The notes under the pieces were generated by a model. It made no database searches. It was not told the DNA's origin and saw only the letters and a list, made by a program, of their open reading frames with translations. From Streptomyces sp. CBMA291 (lineage in GTDB: Bacteria; Actinomycetota; Actinomycetes; Streptomycetales; Streptomycetaceae), in contig NZ_MSJP01000028.1 in NCBI RefSeq assembly GCF_014596525.1, forward strand, positions 25,944 to 89,943: a stretch of DNA of 64,000 nt. Direction: 5' to 3'. Below, one piece after another: positions 24,740 to 33,867 of the stretch. The translations under genes were made by a program, and so were the position numbers. How positions within the stretch are numbered: the stretch's first letter is position 1; every line of letters starts with the position of its first letter.

Positions 24740-25672
24740 GTGGACGTGAGCGGGCACCAGGGTGCGAACGAGGGCTCCGAGGCCGGGTCGGTGCGGGACG
24801 AGCAGACCGAGCAGGCCGGACCGGACGGTCGGGCCGGGCAGGAAGGTCCGGCCGGGCAGGACGGGCAGGACGGGCGGTCCGGGGACGGTTCGGGGCAGGA
24901 CGAGCGGCCCGAGGCGCGGCTTGAGCGGGCCGTGCGGGTCGCCGAGCAGGCGCTGATCGAGTTCGAGATCGCCGTCGAGACCTTCCGGGTCGAGGTGGAC
25001 AACTTCTCGCGGCTGCACCACCAGAAGCTCGGTCCGATGTACGCGCGGCTCGACGAGCTGGACGCCCGGATCGCCGAGGCCCGTGCGGCGCGTACCGGCG
25101 ACCCGGAGGATCTGCGGAAGGCCCGGGAGGCGCGGGCCGCAGTGCTGCCGATGCCCGGGGTGGACGAGCTGTTCCACGACTGGCTCGACTCCGACGGCCT
25201 GTCCCCCGAGGCGGCGGCGATGCTCACCGACAGCCCGGTGCAGCCGCCCAAGCGGGTCCGTCCCGGCGACGAGGCCCGCCGGCTCTACCGGGAGCTGGCG
25301 CGCAAGGCCCACCCCGATCTGGCCCGCGAGGAGGACGAGCGCAAGCGCCGCGAGGAGTTCATCACCCGGGTGAACGCCGCCTACGCCCGCGGTGACGAGG
25401 GCCTGCTGCGCGAGCTGCTCGCCGAGTGGGAGGCGGGCCCGGTGATCGCCGAGCGGCTCAGCGAGAGCGAGGAGCTGTACGCCCGTCTCGAATGGCTGGC
25501 CGAGCGCAAGGACATGCTGTCAGTGCTGGCGCGTGAGCTGGAGGAGAGCGCGATCGGCGCGATGCTGCGGATGGCGCCGGACGATCCGGACCGTCTCCTT
25601 GAGGAGATCGCCGAGCAGCTGCTCGGGCAGGTCGCCGAGCGGGAGAACGAGCTTGCGGAGCTGGTGCAGTAG
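24740..25672 (+). CDS. Coiled-coil protein with J-domain-like segment
   Basis: A 310-residue soluble protein. Residues 1-55 are Gly/Gln/Asp-rich low complexity; 58-115 form a long heptad-like helix (LERAVRVAEQALIEFEIAVETFRVEVDNFSRLHH); about 175-215 resembles helices II-III of a J domain with HPD (EARRLYRELARKAHPDLAREEDERKRREEFITRVNAAYARGD); the rest is helical and acidic. It could be a DnaK co-chaperone, though the segment is partial and no DnaK gene is near. GTG at 24740 is followed by another in-frame GTG at 24746; the start is uncertain by two codons. Confidence 0.78.
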   Translation: MDVSGHQGANEGSEAGSVRDEQTEQAGPDGRAGQEGPAGQDGQDGRSGDGSGQDERPEARLERAVRVAEQALIEFEIAVETFRVEVDNFSRLHHQKLGPMYARLDELDARIAEARAARTGDPEDLRKAREARAAVLPMPGVDELFHDWLDSDGLSPEAAAMLTDSPVQPPKRVRPGDEARRLYRELARKAHPDLAREEDERKRREEFITRVNAAYARGDEGLLRELLAEWEAGPVIAERLSESEELYARLEWLAERKDMLSVLARELEESAIGAMLRMAPDDPDRLLEEIAEQLLGQVAERENELAELVQ

Positions 25673-25738
25673 GTTTTCCGTGCGCCCGAATCCTTCGGGT
25701 CGTACGCCGTGTGAGACCCACGAGAGAAGGCCCCTCCC

Positions 25739-26083
25739 ATGAATTTCTCCCCGCTGCCCTCGGTGGACGCGGCTTCCGTGCCGGCCGATGCCCTGGTGCT
25801 GGACGTCAGGGAGGACGACGAGTGGGCGGCCGGGCACGTCGAGGGCGCGCTGCATGTGCCGATGAGCGACTTCGTGGCCCGCTTCGGCGAGGTCACGGAG
25901 GCCGTCGCCGAGCGGGGCCGTGCGTATGTGATGTGCCGGGTGGGCGGCCGGTCGGCGCAGGTCACGCAGTACCTGGTGCAGCAGGGCTTCGACGCGGTGA
26001 ACGTCGAGGGCGGAATGCTCGCCTGGGACGGCGCCGGACGGCCGATGGTCAGCGGGAGCGGCAGCCCGGCCTTCGTCCTCTGA
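25739..26083 (+). CDS. Single-domain rhodanese-like protein
   Basis: A 114-residue rhodanese-fold protein with the active-site loop CRVGGRS (Cys at about 63) and the N-terminal ALVLDVREDDEWAAGHVEGALHVPM signature. Such proteins carry persulfide sulfur or act as sulfurtransferases; the loop size fits sulfur rather than phosphate chemistry. GAGAAGG precedes the ATG. It lies 66 bp after the J-domain-like gene and may be co-transcribed; the functional link is unclear. Confidence 0.9.
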   Translation: MNFSPLPSVDAASVPADALVLDVREDDEWAAGHVEGALHVPMSDFVARFGEVTEAVAERGRAYVMCRVGGRSAQVTQYLVQQGFDAVNVEGGMLAWDGAGRPMVSGSGSPAFVL

Positions 26084-26103
26084 CGCACGCCCGGCCTTCG
26101 TCG

Positions 26104-26187
26104 GCTGACGTACGGGCCTGACGGCCCCGAGGCTGACGTTCGGCTCCGACGGCCCCGAGCCTGACGTACGGGCCTGACGGGTGGGGC
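26104..26187 (+). repeat. Three 28-bp tandem repeats after the rhodanese gene
   Basis: Units 26104-26131, 26132-26159 and 26160-26187 share CTGACGTACGGGCCTGACGG with substitutions. They lie between the convergent stops of the rhodanese and acyl-CoA dehydrogenase genes. Confidence 0.8.
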
Positions 26188-26250
26188 CGACGCCCGCCCG
26201 AGTCCGGCGTACGGGTCCGACGGCCTCCGGGGCGCCGGAACCGGGGGCCG

Positions 26251-27384
26251 TCAGCCGAGCAGGTGGGCGGCCAGCAGGTCGCCCAGTGCTTCCTCGTGGG
26301 CCGGAGCGGGGCCGAGGCACAGTTCCAGGTACTTGGCCCAGGCGTGGTAGCGGTGCAGCGGGTAGTCGGTGTCGGCGCCGACTCCGCCGTGCAGATGCTG
26401 TGCGGTCTGCACCACGCGCCGGACCCCTTCGGAGGCCCAGATCTTCGCGACGGCGATGTCCCCCGCGACGGGCAGCGGGGCCTCGGCGTCGGTGCCGAGG
26501 CGCCAGGCGGCCTGCCAGAGGGTGACTTCCATGGCCCGCAGGTCGATGTAGCGGTCGGCGGCCTGGACGGCGACGGCCTGGAAGGTGGCCACGGGGTGGC
26601 CGAACTGTTCGCGTGTGCCGGTGTACCGGCTCGTCATGGTGAGGACGGCTTCGCCGAGGCCGAGGGCGAGCGCGCAGGTGCCGGTGGTGAGGAGTCCGCG
26701 CAGGCGTTCCCAGGCACCCTCGGCGTCGATGACGTCGGCGGCGTCGAGCCGGACGGAGTCCAGGCTCAGCTCGGCGAGGAGTTCGCCGTGGGTGGAGTAC
26801 TGCGCGGCGAGGCCGAGGCCAGGGTGGGCGCGGGGCGACAGGGCGAGGACGGTGTGGCCGTCGGCGGTGTGCGCGGGTACGGCGATCAGGTCGGCGCGGT
26901 GGGCCCAGGGAACGCCGGTCTGGCGTCCGTCGAGGATCCAGCCGTCGCCGTCACGGCGTGCGGTGACGGCGGACTCGGCGGGTTCGTGGCCGGTGCGCCC
27001 CTGGGAGGCGGCGGTGAGGACGAGTTCGCCCCGGCCGACGCGGGGGAGGAGTCGGGCGGCGGTCGCGCGGGGCGCGTACCGCTCGATGGTCATGGCGACG
27101 GCGCTGGTCTCCAGGAGGGGGACGCGGGCGAGGACCCGGGCCGATTCGCGCAGGACGAGGCAGAGGGCGACGGGGTCGAGCCCCGCGCCCCCGTGGTCCG
27201 GGGAGACGGTGAGGGCGAGGAGCCCGGTGGCCGAGAGGTGGGACCAGAGCGGCCGGTCGAAGTCCTCGGCCACCGCTCCCCGGGTGAGGGCGGGACTGGG
27301 GACGGAGTCGGGTGCGACATCCGCGAAGACGGCCCTGGCCGCCTCGACGGCCGCCTGCTGCTCTTCGGTGAAGGTGAAGTCCAC
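26251..27384 (-). CDS. Acyl-CoA dehydrogenase family flavoprotein
   Basis: A 377-residue FAD-dependent acyl-CoA dehydrogenase with N-terminal helical (MDFTFTEEQQAAVEAARAVFADV), middle beta and C-terminal four-helix domains. The C-terminal signature is QTAQHLHGGVGADTDYPLHRYHAWAKYLELCLG; where many family members have the catalytic Glu before Pro (EYP or EHP) this one has Asp (DYP), so it may be a non-catalytic partner of a heteromeric dehydrogenase or use another base. The GTG start has GGAGGTCAGGG upstream. It lies downstream of paaE but after a 190-bp gap with its own operator-like palindrome. Confidence 0.88.
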   Translation of the reverse strand: MDFTFTEEQQAAVEAARAVFADVAPDSVPSPALTRGAVAEDFDRPLWSHLSATGLLALTVSPDHGGAGLDPVALCLVLRESARVLARVPLLETSAVAMTIERYAPRATAARLLPRVGRGELVLTAASQGRTGHEPAESAVTARRDGDGWILDGRQTGVPWAHRADLIAVPAHTADGHTVLALSPRAHPGLGLAAQYSTHGELLAELSLDSVRLDAADVIDAEGAWERLRGLLTTGTCALALGLGEAVLTMTSRYTGTREQFGHPVATFQAVAVQAADRYIDLRAMEVTLWQAAWRLGTDAEAPLPVAGDIAVAKIWASEGVRRVVQTAQHLHGGVGADTDYPLHRYHAWAKYLELCLGPAPAHEEALGDLLAAHLLG

Positions 27385-27417
27385 TGCCCTGACCTCCAGT
27401 TGGAGCCCACACGCATC

Positions 27418-27430
27418 TGACGGATCGTCA
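27418..27430. promoter_or_regulatory. TGACG-GAT-CGTCA operator-like palindrome
   Basis: A perfect 5+3+5 inverted repeat 34 bp upstream of the acyl-CoA dehydrogenase start, flanked by an AT-rich CAAAATA stretch. It is typical in size of a TetR-family fatty-acid regulator site and differs from the paa operator; the regulator is not identified here. Confidence 0.5.
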
Positions 27431-27574
27431 AAATAGGGCAGTGGTGAGGGGAAAGGAAGGGGTGACGCACCCCAGGCCCCGCCAGAGGCGGCCGTACGGC
27501 GCTTCGGGCGAGGCGGGCCCGAGGACATTCCGAGGCGCGTCCGAGGGTGATCGAGACGCGTCCGAGGGGGCGTC

Positions 27575-28663
27575 TCAGCGGTCGAAGTCCAGTTCCACAT
27601 CCGGGGTCACGGGGTGGGACTGGCAGGCCAGGACGTATCCGGCGGCCGTCTCCTCCGGTTCTAGGGCGAAGTTGCGGTCCATCCGCACTTCCCCGCCGAC
27701 GAGGAAGGCACGGCAGGTGCCGCACACCCCGCCCTTGCAGGCGTACGGGGCGTCGGCGCGGGCGCGGAGCACCGTGTCGAGCAGGCTCTCCCCCCGCTCC
27801 ACCGGCCAGTTGCCGGACCGGCCGTGCAGGGTCGCCGTCAGGGTGGCGTGCGCGGGGGTGTCTCCGGCCGGGACCTTGGCCGGGGCGGAGCCGTCGTCGA
27901 CGTGGAAGATCTCCTGATGGACGCGGGCGCGGTCGACGCCGAGCGTGCGCAGGGCCCGCTCGGCGCCCTGGACCAGGCCGAAGGGACCGCAGAGGAACCA
28001 GCCGTCGATGCTGGCGACGGGCAGCAGCGCGGGCAGCAGCGCCGTGAGCCGCTCGTGGTCGAGGCGGCCCGACGGCAGCCCGGACTGCTGCTCCTCCCGG
28101 GAGAGGACGGTGACCAGCTGGAAGCGGTCGGGGTAGCGGTCCTTGAGGTCGGCGACCTCGTCGAGGAACATCGTGGAGGCGGCCGTACGGTCGCTCCGGA
28201 TCAGGCAGAACCGGGCCTGGGGCTCGCGGGCGAGCAGGGTGGCCGCGATCGAGAGGACCGGGGTGATGCCGCTGCCGCCGACGACGGCGGCGAAGTGGCC
28301 GGGGCGCGGGGAGAGCGTGAAGCGGCCCCGGGGTTCCATGACGTCGACGAGGTCGCCGACGGCCAGTTCCTTGAGGGCGTACGTGGAGAACGAGCCGCCG
28401 TCGACGAGCCGGATGCCGACCCGGAGGACGGGGGGCTCGCCGATTGGGGCGGCGGGGGTGCAGATCGAGTAGGTGCGCCGGACGTCCTGTCCGTCTCCGC
28501 CGGTGCGGCGCAGGGCGAGATGCTGGCCGGGCAGGTGTCGGTAGGCCTCGTGGAGTTCGGGCGGGACGGTGAAGGTGACGGCGACGGAGTCGTCGGTGAG
28601 CTGTTCGACCCCGCTCACCCTGAGCGGGTGGAACCCGGCCCGCTCGGCGCCTGAGGAGGCCAT
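27575..28663 (-). CDS. paaE: Phenylacetyl-CoA epoxidase reductase PaaE
   Basis: A 362-residue electron-transfer subunit passing NADPH electrons to the PaaABCD di-iron oxygenase. Order: FAD domain (RRTYSICTPA), NAD(P) domain (VVGGSGITPVLSIAATLL, FLCGPFGLV) and a C-terminal plant-type 2Fe-2S ferredoxin (ACKGGVCGTCRAFLVGGEV...LACQ, four Cys). It is the last gene of the paaABCDE operon, starting one base after the paaD stop. Confidence 0.95.
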   Translation of the reverse strand: MASSGAERAGFHPLRVSGVEQLTDDSVAVTFTVPPELHEAYRHLPGQHLALRRTGGDGQDVRRTYSICTPAAPIGEPPVLRVGIRLVDGGSFSTYALKELAVGDLVDVMEPRGRFTLSPRPGHFAAVVGGSGITPVLSIAATLLAREPQARFCLIRSDRTAASTMFLDEVADLKDRYPDRFQLVTVLSREEQQSGLPSGRLDHERLTALLPALLPVASIDGWFLCGPFGLVQGAERALRTLGVDRARVHQEIFHVDDGSAPAKVPAGDTPAHATLTATLHGRSGNWPVERGESLLDTVLRARADAPYACKGGVCGTCRAFLVGGEVRMDRNFALEPEETAAGYVLACQSHPVTPDVELDFDR

Positions 28664-29161
28664 CTACAGCTCCTTGAAGTGGTCGAACGGTTCACGGCAG
28701 GCGGTGCAGCGGCGCAGGGCCTTGCACGCGGTCGAGGAGAAGCGGCTGAGGAGTTCGGTGTCGGTGGAGCCGCAGTGGGGGCAGCGGATGGCGAGGGTGA
28801 GCGGGACGGGGCCGTCCGCCGGGCCCTGGGGGCGGGGCGGGGCGACGCCGAACTCGGCGAGTTTGCGGCGTCCTTCCTCGCTGATGTCGTCGGTGGACCA
28901 GGCGGGGGCGAGGACGGTGACGACGGAGACCTCGGGGACGCCGTGCTCGTGGAGGGCGCGCTCGATGTCCGAGGACATGGCCTCGACGGCGGGGCAGCCG
29001 GTGTAGGTGGGGGTGAGGGAGACCTCGACGCTGCCGGGTCCGGTGACCTGGACTCCGCGCAGGACGCCGAGGTCGGCCAGGGTGAGGACGGGCAGCTCGG
29101 GGTCGGGGACGGCGCCGGCGATCCGGGCCAGCTCCTCTTCCAGGGCCGTCATGGTCACCAT
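28664..29161 (-). CDS. paaD: Phenylacetyl-CoA epoxidase subunit PaaD
   Basis: A 165-residue MIP18/DUF59-type protein (DPELPVLTLADLGVLRGV...SLTPTYTGCPAVEAM) needed for epoxidase maturation or Fe-S assembly, with a C-terminal Cys4 cluster (CPHCGS...CKALRRCTAC). The ATG at the complement of 29159-29161 gives a 7-bp overlap with paaC; an ATG nine bases downstream (29152) is an alternative. Translation is coupled with neighbours on both sides. Confidence 0.93.
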   Translation of the reverse strand: MVTMTALEEELARIAGAVPDPELPVLTLADLGVLRGVQVTGPGSVEVSLTPTYTGCPAVEAMSSDIERALHEHGVPEVSVVTVLAPAWSTDDISEEGRRKLAEFGVAPPRPQGPADGPVPLTLAIRCPHCGSTDTELLSRFSSTACKALRRCTACREPFDHFKEL

Positions 29162-30036
29162 GTCGCCCCCGGGTGGCTGCGGTGCAGATGCTGCATCTCG
29201 GCGAGCATCCGCCCGAAGGGTTCGGTGTGCAGGCCCTGGCGGCCCGCCCCGGCGGACCAGGCGCCGGTGCGGGGGCCGGTGGGCGTGGCGAGGCCGGCCT
29301 TGCCGAGGACGTCGGTGACGGCGGCGAGCCAGTCGCCCTCCAGGGCCTCGTGGTCCACGTCGAGGCCGTCGACGGGCTGGAAGAGTTCGCCGGTGTACCG
29401 CCACAGGGCGTCGCAGGCGCGCCGCATGCGGTGGTGGCTCTCCTCGGTGCCGTCGCCGAGGCGCAGGGTCCAGTGCTCGGCGTGGTCCCGGTGGTAGGCG
29501 ACCTCCTTGACGGCCTTGGCGGCGAGTGCGGCGAAGGGCCCGCTGCCGTCGGCCAGTCGCCCGTACAGAAGGTGCTGGTAAGTGGAGAAGTAGAGCTGCC
29601 GGGCGATGGTGTGGGCGAAGTCGCCGTTGGGCTGTTCGACGAGCTGCGCGTTCCGGAAGGAGCGCTCCTCACGGAGGTAGGCCAGTTCGTCCTCGTCGCC
29701 GACGAGCGAGAGCAGGACTCGGGCCTGGCCGAGGAGGTCGAGCGCGATGTTGGCGAGGGCGACCTCCTCCTCCAGGACGGGGGCGGAGCCGGCCCATTCC
29801 CCCAGCCGGTGGGAGAGGACGAGGGCGTCGTCGCCGAGGGCGAGCGCGGCCACCCGGGGGACGGACGCGTGGGGAACGGCCTCCCGGGGAGCGGACGCGG
29901 CGGAAACGGAACCGTGGGGAGCGGACGCGGGGGCGGTGGACACACCGGCGGCGGGCGCATCGGCAGGGGACGCACCGGCAGCGGGCGCACCGGCGGCGGG
30001 CGCGAGGGCGGTGGTGTCGGTCTCGGCGGTGCTCAC
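29155..30036 (-). CDS. paaC: Phenylacetyl-CoA epoxidase structural subunit PaaC
   Basis: A 293-residue ferritin-like subunit that stabilises catalytic PaaA. The family domain starts at about residue 53 (ALALGDDALVLSHRLGEWAGSAPVLEEEVALANIALDLLGQARVLL) and runs to the end (FGRMLAEMQHLHRSHPG). The first ~50 residues are an Ala/Pro/Ser low-complexity extension (APAAGAPAAGASPADAPAAG) encoded by near-repeats and absent from typical PaaC. GTG at 30036 overlaps the paaB stop (GTGA). Confidence 0.94.
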   Translation of the reverse strand: MSTAETDTTALAPAAGAPAAGASPADAPAAGVSTAPASAPHGSVSAASAPREAVPHASVPRVAALALGDDALVLSHRLGEWAGSAPVLEEEVALANIALDLLGQARVLLSLVGDEDELAYLREERSFRNAQLVEQPNGDFAHTIARQLYFSTYQHLLYGRLADGSGPFAALAAKAVKEVAYHRDHAEHWTLRLGDGTEESHHRMRRACDALWRYTGELFQPVDGLDVDHEALEGDWLAAVTDVLGKAGLATPTGPRTGAWSAGAGRQGLHTEPFGRMLAEMQHLHRSHPGATW

Positions 30037-30316
30037 AGGTGCTTCACCCCCTCCGGGATCTCGTAGAACGTCGGGTGGCGGTAGGGCTTGTCCGCCGCCG
30101 GTTCGAAGAAGGGGTCCTTCTCGTCGGGCGAGGAGGCGGTGATCTCCGAGGAGGGGACGACCCAGATCGAGACGCCTTCGCTCCTGCGGGTGTACAGGTC
30201 GCGGGCGTTGCGCAGGGCCATCTCCGCGTCGGGGGCGTGGAGACTGCCCGCGTGGGTGTGGGACAGTCCGCGGCGGGAGCGCACGAACACCTCCCACAGC
30301 GGCCAACCGTCGCTCG

Positions 30317-30320
<4 letters not shown>
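30033..30320 (-). CDS. paaB: Phenylacetyl-CoA epoxidase subunit PaaB
   Basis: A 95-residue PaaB ([50 protein letters not shown]), which bridges PaaAC units in the epoxidase. Normal length and sequence. It overlaps paaA (ATGA) upstream and paaC (GTGA) downstream. Confidence 0.96.
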
Positions 30321-31348
<1,028 letters not shown>

Positions 31349-31358
31349 CGGGCCCCCT

Positions 31359-31377
31359 ACCGACCGATCGTTCGGTT
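31359..31377. promoter_or_regulatory. PaaR-type operator upstream of paaA
   Basis: CCGACCGATCGTTCGGTT (31360-31377) is the exact reverse complement of the 18-mer at 36368-36385. Its core ACCGATCGTTCGGT (31363-31376) fits the ACCGNNCGNNCGGT pattern I recall for actinobacterial PaaR. It is close enough to the paaA start to overlap the promoter or transcript start. Confidence 0.8.
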
Positions 31378-31421
31378 GAATGACTTCAATGGTGAGTCGG
31401 CGGCCCGTATGGTGTCAACCC

Positions 31422-31430
31422 TGTGGATAA
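31422..31430 (-). promoter_or_regulatory. DnaA-box-like 9-mer
   Basis: TTATCCACA on the minus strand in the paaA/DUF5819 divergent spacer. Confidence 0.4.
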
Positions 31431-31459
31431 CCGAGTGGGCCGATCGGGATCGGGGCGGG

Positions 31460-32449
31460 ATGGACGCGGACGTCGAGAAGGACGCGGCCGGAGTGGACGG
31501 CGGCCAATCGGCACATCGCCCACCCGACCGCACCGGGGAACCCCTCACACCGGCTCCCACCAGCGGACTTGTCCCTGCCCCCGGGCCTGATCCCACCCCC
31601 GGACCCGCCCCTGGCGACGACCCCGGCGACGACCTCGGACCTGCCCGTGGATCCGCCCCCGGGGGCGATCCCGGATCTCTCCCTGGATTCACCCCCGGAT
31701 CCGTCTCGGGGTCCGTCTCAGGGGCGGCCCCCGGTGAAGACCCGGACCCGAGCCGCCCCTCCGGCGGGATCATGGCCCTGTCGCTGCCCTACCAGGTCGT
31801 CCTCGCCGTGGCGCTCGCCGTCGTCGGCGTCTTCGCCGGTGTCCATCTGGCGATGGTGTTCCTGCACGTGGCGCCGGCGAACACGCTGACCAAACGGCAC
31901 GGTCAGGCCGTGGACGACTGGATCTACCCGGAGTTCGAGCAGAACTGGAAGCTCTTCGCGCCCAATCCGCTCCAGCAGAACGTCTCGGTGGAGGTCCGCG
32001 CCGAGGTCGCCGCCCCCGACGGCGCCCGTCGCACCGGCGGCTGGATCGACCTCACCGCCCAGGACGCCGAGGCGATCCGGCACAACCCGATGCCCAGCCA
32101 CACCCAGCAGAACGAACTCCGCCGGGCCATCGACTTCTACCTCGGCACGCACGGCGACGACCACCGCCCCAACGGGCTGCGGGGCGCGCTCTCGGAGGAG
32201 TACATGCGCCGGATCGCGATGCTCAGGCTCGACGCCCTGCCCGGCCTCAGGGACGCCGAGGGGAAGGCGCTCTCCGGGGAGGTGCGGCGCATCCAGCTCC
32301 GTACGGTCACCCGGCCCGTCCCCGCACCCGCGTGGAGCACCGAGAAGACCGACACCGCCACCTCCACCCGTGAGTTCCCGTGGTGGCCGGTCACCGACGC
32401 CGACCGTCCCGCCGGAACCGACCGAAGCCGTACGGAGGCGGGCCGATGA
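31460..32449 (+). CDS. DUF5819 family membrane protein
   Basis: A 329-residue protein (from this ATG). Residues 1-100 are Pro/Gly/Asp-rich with near-repeats; then one membrane segment (YQVVLAVALAVVGVFAGVHLAMVFLHV) and an outside domain with the motif PEFEQNWKLFAPNPLQQNVSVEVRAEV, characteristic of DUF5819. No function is established. It is translationally coupled (ATGA) to the HTTM gene, a pairing that suggests a joint membrane function; the W-x-x-F-A-P-N-P motif recalls SdpA-like partners of HTTM proteins. The start is uncertain: ATG 31409 is in frame upstream and ATG 31772 lies just before the membrane segment. Confidence 0.75.
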   Translation: MDADVEKDAAGVDGGQSAHRPPDRTGEPLTPAPTSGLVPAPGPDPTPGPAPGDDPGDDLGPARGSAPGGDPGSLPGFTPGSVSGSVSGAAPGEDPDPSRPSGGIMALSLPYQVVLAVALAVVGVFAGVHLAMVFLHVAPANTLTKRHGQAVDDWIYPEFEQNWKLFAPNPLQQNVSVEVRAEVAAPDGARRTGGWIDLTAQDAEAIRHNPMPSHTQQNELRRAIDFYLGTHGDDHRPNGLRGALSEEYMRRIAMLRLDALPGLRDAEGKALSGEVRRIQLRTVTRPVPAPAWSTEKTDTATSTREFPWWPVTDADRPAGTDRSRTEAGR

Positions 32450-33867
32450 CCAGCCCCAACTCTGCCCCCAACTCTGCCCCCACCCCTGGCCCCACCCCTG
32501 GCCCCAGCGCCGCCCCGGAGCCCCTCTCCAGGACCCTCCCGGAGCCCGCGCCCGCGCCCGCCTCCGCCCTCGCTCCCGCGCCCGCCCCCGCCCCCGCTCC
32601 CGTCTCGGAATCCGGCTCCACGCGCGCGCGTGCCCCGAAAACCGGCTCCACGCGCGCGCGTGAGTCCTTCGAACGGCGGCTCGCGCGGGCCGTCCAGACC
32701 GTCACGAGCCGCTCCCTCGGCCCGTACCAGAGCGCGGTCATCCGGATCGGCTTCTCGCTGACCTGGCTGTTCTTCCTGCTGCGCGAGTTCCCCCACCGCG
32801 CCGAGCTGTACGGTCCCGACGGCCCCTGGTCCTGGGAGATGGCCAACCGGCTGATCGCCGACAACCGGGCCTTCACGGTGCTGCTGTGGTCGGACGGGCG
32901 CCCGTGGTTCGAGTTCGTCTACGCGGTCGCGGTGCTCTCCGCCGTCCTGCTGCTGCTCGGCTGGCGCACCCGGGCCGTCTCCGCCGTGTTCATGGTCGGC
33001 GTCCTGTCGCTCCTGAACCGGTCCGTCTTCGTGGGCGACGGCGGCGACAACGTCCTCCACCTCGCCGCGCTCTACCTCGTCTTCACCCGGTGCTCCCAGG
33101 TCTGGTCCCTCGACGCCCGGCGGGCCGCCCGCGAGGCGCGCGCCTCACGCGCGGGAGAGCCGCAGGGCCGGGACCGCGTCGGCCCGCTCCTGTGGACCGT
33201 CCTCGGCGGCTTCCTCCTCGTCACGACCTGGTTCTCGAACGTCACCGGCGAGTGGTGGCTGCCGGTGCTCCTGTGGGTGCTCTGGCTGGGGAACGGCCTG
33301 TGGTGGCTGGTCTGCCGGAGCGCGCCCGGCGAGCCGCGCACCCTGCTGGACGCGCTGGCCCACCTCGCCCACAACGCCGCCCTCCTGGTGATCATGGCGG
33401 AGGTCTGTCTGATCTACGCCACGGCCGGCTGGTACAAGATCCAGGGCTCGCGCTGGCAGGACGGCACCGCGCTGTTCTACCCGCTCAACCTCGACTACTT
33501 CACCCCCTGGCCCGCCCTCTCGGAGCTGCTCGGCGCCAGCGGGGTCATGGTGATGCTGGTGACCTACGGCACGGTGATCGTCCAGGTCGCCTTCCCGTTC
33601 ACGCTCTTCCACCGCAGGGTCAAGAACGTGCTGCTGGTCGTGATGATGCTGGAGCACGCCGGGATCGCGCTGCTCCTCGGGCTGCCGGTCTTCTCGCTCG
33701 CCATGATCTCCGCCGACGCCGTGTTCCTGCCCACCCCGTTCCTGCTGGCGCTCGGCGTCAGGGCAGCCAGGGGCAGGGACCGGCTGCTGCGGCGGAAGGG
33801 CGCCGAGCCGCTGCCCGAGCAGCGCCGTACGGGTGAGGAGCCCGGCCCCCGTACCCTCGTCGGGTGA
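32446..33867 (+). CDS. HTTM-domain (gamma-carboxylase-like) membrane protein
   Basis: A 473-residue polytopic protein of the HTTM superfamily (vitamin K-dependent gamma-carboxylase, SdpB). Residues 1-75 are repetitive Pro/Ala/Ser low complexity; membrane helices follow (IRIGFSLTWLFFLLREFPHRAELYGPDGPW, FEFVYAVAVLSAVLLLLGWRTR, GDNVLHLAALYLVF and others), with the family segment IYATAGWYKIQGSRWQDGTALFYPLNLDYFTPWP. Enzymatic activity is unproven for the bacterial group. It overlaps DUF5819 upstream (ATGA, with GGAGG before the ATG) and the methyltransferase downstream (GTGA). No precursor-peptide gene is recognised beside it. Confidence 0.85.
   Translation: MTSPNSAPNSAPTPGPTPGPSAAPEPLSRTLPEPAPAPASALAPAPAPAPAPVSESGSTRARAPKTGSTRARESFERRLARAVQTVTSRSLGPYQSAVIRIGFSLTWLFFLLREFPHRAELYGPDGPWSWEMANRLIADNRAFTVLLWSDGRPWFEFVYAVAVLSAVLLLLGWRTRAVSAVFMVGVLSLLNRSVFVGDGGDNVLHLAALYLVFTRCSQVWSLDARRAAREARASRAGEPQGRDRVGPLLWTVLGGFLLVTTWFSNVTGEWWLPVLLWVLWLGNGLWWLVCRSAPGEPRTLLDALAHLAHNAALLVIMAEVCLIYATAGWYKIQGSRWQDGTALFYPLNLDYFTPWPALSELLGASGVMVMLVTYGTVIVQVAFPFTLFHRRVKNVLLVVMMLEHAGIALLLGLPVFSLAMISADAVFLPTPFLLALGVRAARGRDRLLRRKGAEPLPEQRRTGEEPGPRTLVG

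Noticed and set aside
20234..25312. A 1692-residue open frame on the minus strand
   Set aside because: It is antisense to the histidine kinase, response regulator, DUF2252 and J-domain-like genes; such long shadows are usual in high-GC codon-biased DNA, and its composition is not protein-like.
31409..31459. Earlier ATG at 31409 as the DUF5819 start
   Set aside because: It lies about 30 bp from the paaA operator region without a clear ribosome site and adds residues not expected for the family; kept only as an alternative.
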